A stretch of 28,634 nt of DNA from Betaproteobacteria bacterium. GTDB lineage: Bacteria; Pseudomonadota; Gammaproteobacteria; Burkholderiales; SG8-39. The position numbers were made by a program, and so were the translations under genes. The DNA lies in the NCBI GenBank assembly GCA_009693435.1, contig SHXF01000053.1, positions 1 through 28,634 of the forward strand, given 5' to 3'. This document shows, one piece after another, positions 21,952-28,634 of this stretch. The notes under the pieces were generated by a model. It was not told the DNA's origin, did not search any database, and saw nothing but the letters and a program-made list of their open reading frames with translations. Numbering within the stretch: position 1 is the first letter of the stretch; each line of letters opens with the position of its first letter.

Positions 21952-23415
21952 TCAAACGGCCGATTTCTCTGCAGCCACCGCCTGTTCCACCACGGTACCC
22001 TTGAAGAAATCCGGATTCATCGCCGTGTACATGCCCGCCGCATTGGAGAACACGAACCGGCGGAAGTCTTCCGCCGTCAGCAGCCCGCCCTCAAGCAGTT
22101 CGTAGGTCTCCGCCATGACCTGCGACATGTCGGGCACGTCCCAGTGGCCGAGATCGGAACTGAAGAAGGCGTTCAACTTTGCGCCGAAATGATTGAGCCG
22201 GGTGTCGAAGGCCATGATCGTGGCGCGATCCTCCCCTTCGCAGCCGAAGTAGAAGCTGTCGACGAATTGTTTCGCAAACGCCGCGGGCGAGGCCGCGCCG
22301 CAGGCGGCGAAGTCATCGACCCGGGCGCGGTCCTCCGGCGGATTGAGCATCATGCCTTCGTCCCGCAGGATGTCGTCCGCCCTTCCTGCCAGCATGGGGC
22401 CGCCGTATTGCCGGAACAGGTCCGCCATCATTTTCCGGTCCGTGGTCGCCGGATCCAGGGTGCGCAGGATGGTCTCGCCGCCGCGCTTCTCGAAGCGCTC
22501 GACCAGCGTGTTGTAGAGCATGCTGCCCCAGCCGGCGCCGCCTTCCAGGAACGCGAACTTCAGCCCGGGAAAGCGCCTGGTCACGCCGCCCAGCACCAGC
22601 GCGCGGCAGAAGATGTGGCCGGCCGCGGCAAACGAGCCGGCGTGGTTGAAGGTGTAGCTGGATATCGAACCGTGGGTCGGTCCGCCCAGCGTACCTACAT
22701 GCGAGGTGGCGACGACTTTCAGTTCAACGCACTTGCGCCACACGCGGTCGTAATCGAACTCGCTGTCCAGGGCCAGATAATCCATGTAGCGCGCATTGCG
22801 CGCCAGTTGCGGCGACTCGCGCAGCAGTTTCGGAATCGGCCGCCACACGTGGCTCGCCAGGGTGACCGCCTTCATGCCGAGGGTATTGACCGCGTATTCG
22901 AGTTCTTCTATGGCTTCGTCGGGCGAACCCATCGGGATGGTGGCAACCGGCGTCATCCGGCTGCGGTGTTCGTCGAAGGTCTGCGAATTCAGCTTGTTCA
23001 GCGCGCGGCACAGCGCGCGCCGCATTTCCTCGTCCGAGAGGCTGATGAAGCTCAGCCCCAGGGTGGTGTACACCACGGCGAAATCGATGCCGAACTCGTC
23101 CAGCCGCTTGCGCATCAGTCCCGGCAGCATGGCGGTGGCGCGATCCAGCGTATTCGATGCCGGCACATGCCAGAACGACGGGCGCCCTAGGCGCTGATCG
23201 CGGCGCGCCGCGTCTCCTGCGCCGTACCAGCGATGCATCGAGAGGCTCTCGAGCACTTCATCGAAGCGGCCTGCGACCCGCGCTCCGGCAACTTCCCGCA
23301 GCATGTCGACCATGGCGAACTGGCATTCGACGGTGTGGGCATCGGCATCGATGACGGGATAGCCGAGACCGGCGCGTATCGCCGCGCCGCTTTTGTGCGA
23401 TGAGGTGGAGGTCAT
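21952..23415 (-). CDS. Amidohydrolase_2 (ACMSD-like metal-dependent hydrolase)
   Basis: The product is 487 residues long from ATG 23415 (MTSTSSHKSG). An upstream extension to 23520 adds an arginine-rich segment and is not convincing. The first metal motif reads VIDADAHTVE (Asp23, Asp25, His27), an altered DxH/HxH pattern. Further landmarks are SHVGTLGGPTHG, FLEGGAGW and FFSSDLGHWDVPDM with the catalytic Asp. The C terminus FVFSNAAGMYTAMNPDFF resembles the stretch of amidohydrolase_2 proteins that act on aromatic or vinylogous acids. It is longer than typical ACMSD (about 330). Decarboxylation or ring hydrolysis is possible. Confidence 0.88.
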   Translation of the reverse strand: MTSTSSHKSGAAIRAGLGYPVIDADAHTVECQFAMVDMLREVAGARVAGRFDEVLESLSMHRWYGAGDAARRDQRLGRPSFWHVPASNTLDRATAMLPGLMRKRLDEFGIDFAVVYTTLGLSFISLSDEEMRRALCRALNKLNSQTFDEHRSRMTPVATIPMGSPDEAIEELEYAVNTLGMKAVTLASHVWRPIPKLLRESPQLARNARYMDYLALDSEFDYDRVWRKCVELKVVATSHVGTLGGPTHGSISSYTFNHAGSFAAAGHIFCRALVLGGVTRRFPGLKFAFLEGGAGWGSMLYNTLVERFEKRGGETILRTLDPATTDRKMMADLFRQYGGPMLAGRADDILRDEGMMLNPPEDRARVDDFAACGAASPAAFAKQFVDSFYFGCEGEDRATIMAFDTRLNHFGAKLNAFFSSDLGHWDVPDMSQVMAETYELLEGGLLTAEDFRRFVFSNAAGMYTAMNPDFFKGTVVEQAVAAEKSAV

Positions 23416-23615
23416 GGGAGGCAGAGTGAAAGAGGGTCGCGCCGCAGCGAACGCCGCACGATCACACACCTGCGGACGGCGGTCAAATGAAACACGCTCA
23501 TGCCGAACATGAAGAGGCAAGGCGTGTCAGGCGGGAAAACAGTGAATGCGGTTCGCCTGAGTGGTGCGGCAGCGCGCGCGCGGTCCTTGCGGCAGCGCTC
23601 GTGCGCGGTCCTCCG

Positions 23616-24653
23616 TCAGCGCAGCGGAACCTTCGCTGCTTCGGCGCGGAGCGCTGCGGCCGCCTCGCGGCCGTCAATGCCTTTGGCCGCAGCCAGATTC
23701 ACCCAGGCGTCGAACACCGGCTGTGTCGCCTTGCGCAGTTGCTCGGTGAATGCCGGGCTCGCCGTGGTGAGGGTGGCATTCGCCTGCCTGAGCAGGGCCA
23801 CGCCCTTGGCGTCCGATTCCTCGAACGAGGCGCCCGCGAGCCGCGCGAAGTTCTCGCCCGAGACGCTCATGATTGCCGCCTGGTCGGCCGCCGATAGTTT
23901 GTTGAATCTCTCTTCGTTCATGATCAGGGCAAAGCTGGTGTTGAACAGGCCGCCGGGCACGAACAGCGCATGCTTCACCAGCGGCGCAATCTTGAATGTG
24001 AGTATCGATTCGCGCGCGAAAAAGGTGCCGTCGGCGACGCCGCTGGACATCATTTCGTAGACGTCGGAAGGTGGTTTCATCAGGCCGGCGACGCCGAGCG
24101 CGTTGCCGAGATCGTTGACTATGCCGCCGCCGGTGCGCATTTTCATTCCGGCAAGGTCCTCCAGCTTCGTCATCGGCCGCGCCGTCGAATACATCGCACC
24201 CGGCCCGTGCGTAAACACGGCCAGCGCTTTCACGCCGCGGTGCTCGTCCGCCCGGGCGAGCAGCGCATTGTGAATGCGGTTGTAGGCGACCGAAGTGGCG
24301 ACGGCGTTGTCGCCGAGAAACGGCATCTCGGCGAGCTTGGTGAGCACGAACCTGCCCGGGGTATAGCCGTGCACCATGAAGGTGACATCCGCAAGGCCGT
24401 CGCGCACCGCGTCCAGATGCCCGGGCGCGGAGGCAACCGCCTTGGCGGTATTCCTGACCACCACGCGATTGCCCGTCGCCTGCTCCACCTGCCGCGCCCA
24501 GGGCAGCATCGCCTGCTGCACGAACGGCGCCACGGACGGGATCCACAGCGACATGGTGAGCTCCGTCTGCGCCGCCGCGGGCAACGGGAACAAAGCAACG
24601 ATCCCCGCGGCGATCAGTGCTGCGGTGAATTCCAGGGTCGTTTGAAGTTTCAT
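23616..24653 (-). CDS. TRAP-type C4-dicarboxylate-like solute-binding protein (DctP family)
   Basis: The 345-residue protein has a signal peptide (LIAAGIVALFPLPAAAQ) and the DctP layout: MLPWARQVEQATGNRV, GLADVTFMVHGYTPGRF, the conserved region LEDLAGMKMRTGGG with the carboxylate-binding Arg, and PPSDVYEMMSSGVADG. TRAP receptors feed an organic acid to DctQ/DctM, and neither gene is in the window. Starts at ATG 24653 with GGAG directly upstream. It leads the minus-strand run, 200 bp upstream of the amidohydrolase. Confidence 0.92.
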   Translation of the reverse strand: MKLQTTLEFTAALIAAGIVALFPLPAAAQTELTMSLWIPSVAPFVQQAMLPWARQVEQATGNRVVVRNTAKAVASAPGHLDAVRDGLADVTFMVHGYTPGRFVLTKLAEMPFLGDNAVATSVAYNRIHNALLARADEHRGVKALAVFTHGPGAMYSTARPMTKLEDLAGMKMRTGGGIVNDLGNALGVAGLMKPPSDVYEMMSSGVADGTFFARESILTFKIAPLVKHALFVPGGLFNTSFALIMNEERFNKLSAADQAAIMSVSGENFARLAGASFEESDAKGVALLRQANATLTTASPAFTEQLRKATQPVFDAWVNLAAAKGIDGREAAAALRAEAAKVPLR

Positions 24654-25014
24654 CTCCAGCCTCCGGTTCGGGTCAGGTCGGCAATAAATCGCGCAGCGGG
24701 AAATCGCGGCGCGACGCCGTTACCGGCAACGGGCTGAATTCGAAAGGCGCGCTGTACGCTGTATTCAATAAGCCAGGAGTACTGCCGCGCGATCCAGCCA
24801 TCTTCGGTCTTGCACCCCCTTCTCCCCCCGGGAGAAGGGCAGGGGATGAGGAATAGCCCGAATAATTGGTGACTTTTATACGATCAGATCGCCAAAGCAC
24901 GGATGCTTACGTGGCATCTACAGTCAAAAAATATATAAATTCACAGCTTCACAGCAGATTGACGTGAGCGTATCTGGCGGCTATGCGCTGGGAGGCCGCT
25001 GCGCGGCGAGCGCG
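24654..25014. other. 361-bp spacer, no gene supported
   Basis: It holds a REP-like element (24817-24851) and an AT-rich stretch (CAAAAAATATATAAATTCAC, 24926-24945) that could be a promoter. A direct repeat TCACAGC lies just after it (24941-24956). A frame of 75 codons on the minus strand (24673-24900) runs through the REP element and is probably not a gene. Confidence 0.6.
24817..24851. repeat. REP-like element, copy B (inverted)
   Basis: Arms CCCTTCTCCC (24817-24826) and GGGAGAAGGG (24830-24839) with a CCC loop, followed by CAGGGGATGAGG, the reverse complement of the flank CCTCATCCCC of copy A (20269). Elements of this CCTCATCCC...CCTTCTCCC type are widely dispersed in proteobacteria. Located 164 bp upstream of the TRAP receptor start. 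Confidence 0.85.
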
Positions 25015-25860
25015 CTAAAACTCCAGATCCAGGTCGGCGGCCGGGCTTTCCTCGGCAGCCGGCGGCAGGATTTCCTCGACCACCTCTGGCACCTTGCCCG
25101 GATCGAAGTCCCCGAACCGGGTGGCGAAGCACCAGACGTAACCGTCGGGATCGGCGATGCGCGCGATGCGCTCGCCCCAGAACATGTCGGCAGGCTCGGA
25201 CAGGATGGTCGCGCCGGCAGCGCGCGCGCGCGCGGTCATTGCATCGACATCGGGACAGCGCACGTGCAGGGTGATAGGGTTCTCCGCGCCGCTGTGCGCG
25301 GGCGATTGCATGCTGCCGCTCCAGATCCCTTGAGGGGAAAACTGGATGGCGAGGGCGCCGCTGTAATCCATCGCTGCATGAATGATCTTCCCGTCCGGCG
25401 AGGACAGGGTCATGCCGGGCGTGAAACCGAATGCCTGCGCGTAGAAGGCGAGGCTCGCGGCTACGTCGGCGACGGTGAGGTAAGGCGTGACCGGGTGGAC
25501 GCTGGGTGGACTGGCCGGTATTCCCGCCGGGAGATCAGCCTTGATCTGGACCGGTTTTTTCGCCGGGATAGAGGATCTGGACTTGACCCGCTTTTCCGCT
25601 CGCCTGACGGCTGTGGATTTGGCTGGCTTTTTCGTCAACGTCCGGCGTTTGGACTTGACCGGTGTTTTCGCTCGGTTGGCTGCTTTGGATTTGAGCGGCT
25701 TTTTCGTCGGCGTCCGGCCTTTGGCCTTAGCCGATGTTTTCAAGCGGGTCCCGGCCTTTGCCTTGACCGGCGGAGGGCGTTTCTTCGAGGCGACAGCCGT
25801 GGGCGAGCGCGTGGCCGTACCCGCCTTGGGTCGCCGCACTGCGCGTCGTCGTGTCGCCAT
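25015..25860 (-). CDS. Histone H1-like basic domain fused to a VOC/glyoxalase domain
   Basis: The 281-residue protein has an N-terminal half (about residues 1-115) of Lys/Ala/Pro/Thr repeats such as KKPLKSKAANRAKTPVKSK, KKPAKSTAVRR and AKKPVQIKAD, resembling bacterial AlgP/H1-like DNA-binding tails. The C-terminal half is a VOC domain of the PhnB type (TPYLTVADVAASLAFYAQAF, HAAMDYSGALAIQFS, ITLHVRCPDVDAMTARARAA, RIADPDGYVWCFA). The start is ATG 25860 because AAGGGA precedes it; the frame goes on upstream but into unrelated DNA. The C terminus is acidic (EEILPPAAEESPAAD). No enzyme activity is assigned; a DNA-associated binding protein is possible. Confidence 0.85.
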   Translation of the reverse strand: MATRRRAVRRPKAGTATRSPTAVASKKRPPPVKAKAGTRLKTSAKAKGRTPTKKPLKSKAANRAKTPVKSKRRTLTKKPAKSTAVRRAEKRVKSRSSIPAKKPVQIKADLPAGIPASPPSVHPVTPYLTVADVAASLAFYAQAFGFTPGMTLSSPDGKIIHAAMDYSGALAIQFSPQGIWSGSMQSPAHSGAENPITLHVRCPDVDAMTARARAAGATILSEPADMFWGERIARIADPDGYVWCFATRFGDFDPGKVPEVVEEILPPAAEESPAADLDLEF

Positions 25861-25914
25861 TTCCGAATCCCTTTTTGGTGTTCCCTGGGCGTAAGCGTAC
25901 TGCACTTTGTGGAG

Positions 25915-25930
25915 AAAAGGGGCCAGGCTC
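25915..25930 (+). repeat. Dispersed 16-bp motif, site 1
   Basis: AAAAGGGGCCAGGCTC lies between the VOC fusion and the DUF1415-like gene. An identical copy is at 26687 and a close variant at 27221. Confidence 0.8.
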
Positions 25931-25974
25931 ATTTGTCGAGGATTCCTGCCGGCCACGAAGGGTATCCTAGCGCC

Positions 25975-26724
25975 ATGGAAGCAGACACCGACGATACGCG
26001 CATCGCCGCCGCACTCGAGCGCAACGACCGTTACGTGCGCGAGTTTGTCGAAGCCTACAATCTTTGTCCCTATGCGAAGCGCTGCCGCGAGACGGGGAAG
26101 CTGCACCGCACCGTGCTGCTCGATCAGGGCGGGGCGCCTGGAACGGCGGGATTCGCCGCCGCCGTCGACTCGCTGAGCGCAGCGATCGCGCGTTTCGAAC
26201 GAATGCCGCCTGAGTCGATCGAAGTGGGCCTGGTGCTGCTGCCAGCGCTCGTGCCTGCTCTCGCAGAGGGCGTTGCGGGCGCACGCGCGTTCGAGCAGCT
26301 GGTGGGCGCGGCGCGAGCGCGCATCCAGGCCCGCCCGGATGCCGGCGCGCCGGACGGCGACACCATGCAAGGCGGCACGCTGTTCTATTGCGTTCCCTTC
26401 CACCCGCACTTCGCCGAAGACCTGGGCGATGCCCATCGCGCCGTGCGCTTCATTCGCCGCAGTCCCGACCCGACGCTGCAGCTCGTGAACGCAAGCGTAC
26501 TGCGCGCCGCGCGCGGCGCAGGCCCGGGCGGAGAGCGTCACGTCGATATCACCGGTCTCAGCGCGGCCGAGCTGATGGTCATCACCGCGCCCGTGTCCCT
26601 GTCCGATGGCATCGCCCGCGCAAATTGGCGCACCGTCATCGAGGCGGGGCCCGACCGCCTGCGCGCGTTGCTGGCCGCGTTTCGGGAAAAGGGGCCAGGC
26701 TCGCCTAGTCCGGGCGCGGCATGA
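25975..26724 (+). CDS. DUF1415-like protein
   Basis: The 249-residue protein starts at ATG 25975 (MEADTDDTRIAAALERNDR). The segment FVEAYNLCPYAKRCRETG with its NLCPYAK core, and the later FIRRSPDPTLQLVNASVL, resemble the conserved blocks of DUF1415 proteins (LNLCPFA and SPYPTLHLLRE). Function is unknown. The C-terminal FREKGPGSPSPGAA is encoded by the dispersed motif at 26687, so the natural end may have been altered. The last 20 bp overlap the convergent CMD gene. Confidence 0.75.
   Translation: MEADTDDTRIAAALERNDRYVREFVEAYNLCPYAKRCRETGKLHRTVLLDQGGAPGTAGFAAAVDSLSAAIARFERMPPESIEVGLVLLPALVPALAEGVAGARAFEQLVGAARARIQARPDAGAPDGDTMQGGTLFYCVPFHPHFAEDLGDAHRAVRFIRRSPDPTLQLVNASVLRAARGAGPGGERHVDITGLSAAELMVITAPVSLSDGIARANWRTVIEAGPDRLRALLAAFREKGPGSPSPGAA
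26687..26702 (+). repeat. Dispersed 16-bp motif, site 2
   Basis: AAAAGGGGCCAGGCTC, identical to 25915-25930. It lies within the last codons of the DUF1415-like gene (EKGPGS) and ends just before the stop codon of the convergent CMD gene. Confidence 0.8.
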
Positions 26725-27109
26725 ACTGCTCGTCCACCGGTATCCGGTAACCGTTCGCGAGGCTGTTGGTCTGGTTGGCCATGCCCACCACGGCCAGCAG
26801 CTCGGCGAGCATCTCGTCGCTCATGCCCTTGGCGCGTGCCGACGCCGTATGCGAGTGGATGCAGTACTCGCAGTTGTTGGTGGCGCTGACCGCGATGTAG
26901 ATCATTTCCTTGGTGAGCGGGTCGAGCCGACCGGGCGCCATCACCTCCTTCACTCCCGCCCAGATGCGCCGCAAGGTCGGCGGGTGGCTGGCCAGCACCT
27001 TCCAGAAATTATTGATCCAGTCGACCTTGCGCGTCGCCATGATGTCGTCGTAGACCGACCGTACTTCGGGTGGCGCATCCTTCGGTTCTGTCATTTTGAC
27101 CAGGGTCAT
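26705..27109 (-). CDS. Carboxymuconolactone decarboxylase/AhpD-like protein with CxxC
   Basis: The 134-residue protein has the AhpD catalytic set: Glu68 in LTKEMIYIAVS and Cys80-x-x-Cys83 with His87 in NNCEYCIHSHTASA. This proton-relay and redox-cysteine arrangement reduces peroxides in AhpD-type relatives. It differs clearly from the CMD-like protein at 1164, which lacks CxxC. ATG 27109 is preceded by CGGAGAAACACC (GGAG). It stands alone; its 3' end overlaps the DUF1415-like gene by 20 bp in convergent orientation. Confidence 0.9.
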   Translation of the reverse strand: MTLVKMTEPKDAPPEVRSVYDDIMATRKVDWINNFWKVLASHPPTLRRIWAGVKEVMAPGRLDPLTKEMIYIAVSATNNCEYCIHSHTASARAKGMSDEMLAELLAVVGMANQTNSLANGYRIPVDEQFMPRPD

Positions 27110-27220
27110 GGTGTTTCTCCGGGTAAAGTAAGCGGAGCCATTTTAGCCGCGCGGTTCCACGATGGTCTTGCCGCAATGCCCCCGGCGCCGGATGCGGCTC
27201 GTGTCTGTTCACCGCGCGCA

Positions 27221-27236
27221 AAAAGGGACCAGGCAC
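27221..27236 (+). repeat. Dispersed 16-bp motif, site 3 (variant)
   Basis: AAAAGGGACCAGGCAC, two mismatches from sites 1 and 2. It lies just past the 3' end of the CDF exporter gene, whose stop is at 27249. Confidence 0.7.
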
Positions 27237-27248
27237 GAATGGCAATCT

Positions 27249-28211
27249 TCAATGGCTGTGGCCGGCATGCGCCGCGCCGACCAGGGCGCAGAAGTGTTCG
27301 CTCGTGCCATGCTCCACCTGCAGCGTGCTGTGGTGGACGCTGTAGCTATCCTTGAGCCGGAACACGACTTCATCGAGGAATGCATCTCCCGGGTGTCCCA
27401 GCGGTATGACCAGGTGCACCGTCAGCGCGTTTTCCGTGGTGCTCAATCCCCAGATGTGCAGGTCATGCACATCGCTTACGCCGGCGAGTTGCCGCAGGTA
27501 GGCTTCGATCGCGGCGGCATCCACCCGCGCCGGCACGGCGTTCAACGCCAGTTGCGTCGATTCGCGCAGCATCCCCCAGGTGCCCGCGACGATCACGAGC
27601 ACGATCGCCAGGGTGACGGCGGGATCCAGAAAATTCCAGCCGGTATAGACGATAACCACGCCGCTGATCAGCACGCCCAGCGAGACCGCGGCGTCGGCAG
27701 CCATGTGCAGATACGCGCCGCGAATGTTCACGTCGGCCTTGCCGCCCTTCATGAACAGCCAGGCCGACACGCCGTTCACAACCACGCCGACGGCGGCCAC
27801 TACGGAAACGGTGAGGCCGGCAACATCCGGCGGCCGCGAGAATCGCTGCATCGCCTCCCAGCCTATCGCCCCGCACACGAGCAGCAGCAATATCGCATTG
27901 GCCAGGGCCGCGAGGATGGACGCGCCGCGCAGCCCGAAGGTGTAGCGGGTAGAGGCCTGCCTGCGCGCCAGCACCACGGCGCCCCACGCGAGCGACAGCC
28001 CGAGCACATCGGACAGGTTGTGTCCGGCGTCCGCCATGAGCGCCGTGGAGTTCGCGACTACCCCATAGGTAAACTCGACGACGACGAACACGGTGTTCAA
28101 TGCGACGGCGATGGCGAATGCGCTGCCGTGATCCGTCGCGTGAGCGTGGTGATGGTGTCCGCCGTGGGAATGCGGATGATGGTGGTGGCGGGCTTGATGC
28201 GGGTGTGCCAC
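27249..28211 (-). CDS. CDF-family cation exporter (Zn/Co/Cd type)
   Basis: This 320-residue cation diffusion facilitator has a His-rich N terminus (RHHHHPHSHGGHHHHAHA), six hydrophobic segments and the two metal-site motifs of Zn-type CDF proteins: DAGHNLSD (His64, Asp68) in TM2 and LHMAADAAVS (His169, Asp173) in TM5. The C-terminal cytosolic domain (VHDLHIWGLSTTENALTVHL) is the usual dimerising ferredoxin-like fold, ending in a His-rich HAGHSH. It would export Zn2+ and perhaps Co2+ or Cd2+ in exchange for protons. The start is GTG 28211; no strong ribosome site is visible. Confidence 0.93.
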   Translation of the reverse strand: MAHPHQARHHHHPHSHGGHHHHAHATDHGSAFAIAVALNTVFVVVEFTYGVVANSTALMADAGHNLSDVLGLSLAWGAVVLARRQASTRYTFGLRGASILAALANAILLLLVCGAIGWEAMQRFSRPPDVAGLTVSVVAAVGVVVNGVSAWLFMKGGKADVNIRGAYLHMAADAAVSLGVLISGVVIVYTGWNFLDPAVTLAIVLVIVAGTWGMLRESTQLALNAVPARVDAAAIEAYLRQLAGVSDVHDLHIWGLSTTENALTVHLVIPLGHPGDAFLDEVVFRLKDSYSVHHSTLQVEHGTSEHFCALVGAAHAGHSH

Positions 28212-28245
28212 TGTTCGACGTCCGAGTCGTTATCCAGATGACGAT

Positions 28246-28274
28246 ATTGTATGCCCATGCATTCCGGGTGTCGG
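28246..28274 (-). promoter_or_regulatory. Candidate sigma-70-like promoter for the CDF exporter
   Basis: On the minus strand CCGACA (28269-28274) and TACAAT (28246-28251) are spaced by 17 nt. The -10 matches five of six consensus bases and the -35 four of six. Transcription would start near 28239, about 28 nt before the GTG. There is no MerR-type dyad in the spacer. Confidence 0.35.
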
Positions 28275-28621
28275 CGGCGACCGGGCGCCTTGACCCTCGA
28301 TCGCACCACCATCGCAGGGCGCGGATTTATCGCGCCATGGTGCGGGAAAGCCACCGGTATTCGGCGCGCTGAAGCTGAGCCCTACGACTGCGCTGTGCGG
28401 CTGCGCCCTACGGCCGCGCTGTGCGGTATTGATCGTGCCAGCGCCCTGGGGCCGGTCTCTCGTCTTGGTTCAATAAGGCAGCTAACCCGAATGGCACTTA
28501 CTTTAGGTTCGCAGCGATAGAAGCGGCGGTGTAAGTGTTTGAATAGGCAGGGGTGGCCGACCCAAGGATTGATAGGATGGTTGTTAGCAGACAGCCAAAC
28601 CATCGCCCCGAAAGGCCAGCC
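28275..28621. other. Right-edge spacer, no gene supported
   Basis: It holds a 26-bp-period imperfect direct repeat (CCTACGACTGCGCTGTGCGG at 28381 and CCTACGGCCGCGCTGTGCGG at 28407). A nested inverted repeat lies around 28303-28345 (CACCAT...GGCGCG gatttat CGCGCC ATGGTG). The sequence from about 28480 on is less GC-rich than the rest and could be the leader of a mobile element, but nothing decisive is visible. Confidence 0.4.
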
Positions 28622-28634
28622 ATGACGGATCGTA
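28622..28634 (+). CDS. Possible gene start at the right edge (MTDR...)
   Basis: ATG 28622 follows GAAAGG by 8 nt and opens a frame of four complete codons before the window ends. The spacing is good for a translation start. Nothing else can be said about the product. Confidence 0.25.

Noticed and set aside
24673..24900. 75-codon minus-strand ORF
   Set aside because: It runs through a REP-like hairpin and shows no protein-like pattern.
25861..26541. Upstream extension of the H1-like/VOC gene
   Set aside because: The frame remains open but is antisense to the DUF1415-like gene. ATG 25860 has a ribosome site and a sensible N terminus.
28382..28603. 73-codon minus-strand ORF (MVWLSANNH...)
   Set aside because: No recognisable domain, no ribosome site, and it crosses a direct repeat. 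Likely a chance frame.

Overview
The window is high-GC DNA that looks like a Burkholderiales-type betaproteobacterium. The main clue is the number of Bug-family periplasmic solute-binding proteins of the tripartite tricarboxylate transporter (TTT) type: four complete genes and one fragment, with no TctA/TctB membrane genes anywhere in the window. These expanded orphan receptors are characteristic of Bordetella, Cupriavidus and Variovorax relatives. No tRNA, rRNA, CRISPR array or phage module was seen. Apart from two antitoxin-like ribbon-helix-helix proteins, no transcription regulator is encoded here.

Layout. (1) At 204-1580, on the minus strand, a CMD-like protein and a Bug protein are arranged head to tail. 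They diverge from (2), a long plus-strand catabolic run (1769-9387): thiolase-like protein, acyl-CoA ligase, TauD/TfdA-type Fe(II)/2-oxoglutarate dioxygenase, cupin, zinc-free MDR oxidoreductase, Bug protein, truncated Bug gene, VOC protein and cysteine hydrolase. An 18-bp perfect palindrome next to a TTGACT box lies in the divergent spacer and is the best operator candidate. (3) An alpha/beta hydrolase (9404-10207) ends the intact block. (4) 10290-16141 is a graveyard of mobile elements. Two copies of one IS3-family element, each with its own inactivating lesions, lie in the same orientation around a Rieske oxygenase and a VapBC-type toxin-antitoxin pair. Broken pieces of an ABC permease, an MBL-fold hydrolase, an IS1634-like transposase, an IS66 transposase and the 3' tip of a TPP-enzyme gene surround them. 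(5) 16359-17631 holds a Bug protein with an odd N-terminal extension, followed by a 39-codon ORF that resembles that extension. (6) 17866-18303 is an RHH antitoxin with a broken PIN toxin. (7) 18500-24653, minus strand, is a second catabolic run: TRAP-type binding protein, amidohydrolase, Bug protein, RidA-like protein and TPP-dependent enzyme. A 25-bp tandem array and a REP-like hairpin sit in front of the last gene. (8) 25015-28211 holds a histone-H1-like/VOC fusion, a DUF1415-like protein, a CxxC carboxymuconolactone-decarboxylase/AhpD-like protein and a CDF cation exporter.

How the genes fit together: both catabolic runs pair small-molecule enzymes (CoA ligation, thiolysis or retro-aldol chemistry, oxygenation, amide or ring hydrolysis, TPP chemistry) with orphan periplasmic receptors. 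This suggests uptake and breakdown of organic acids whose identity cannot be read from sequence. The most unusual items are the duplicated short leader-like peptide around the Bug gene at 16359, the acyl-CoA ligase/thiolase-like/dioxygenase operon with its palindrome, the purine-rich 25-bp array growing out of a REP-like hairpin, and two sibling IS copies with different lesions. No wholly new defence or mobile system could be demonstrated.
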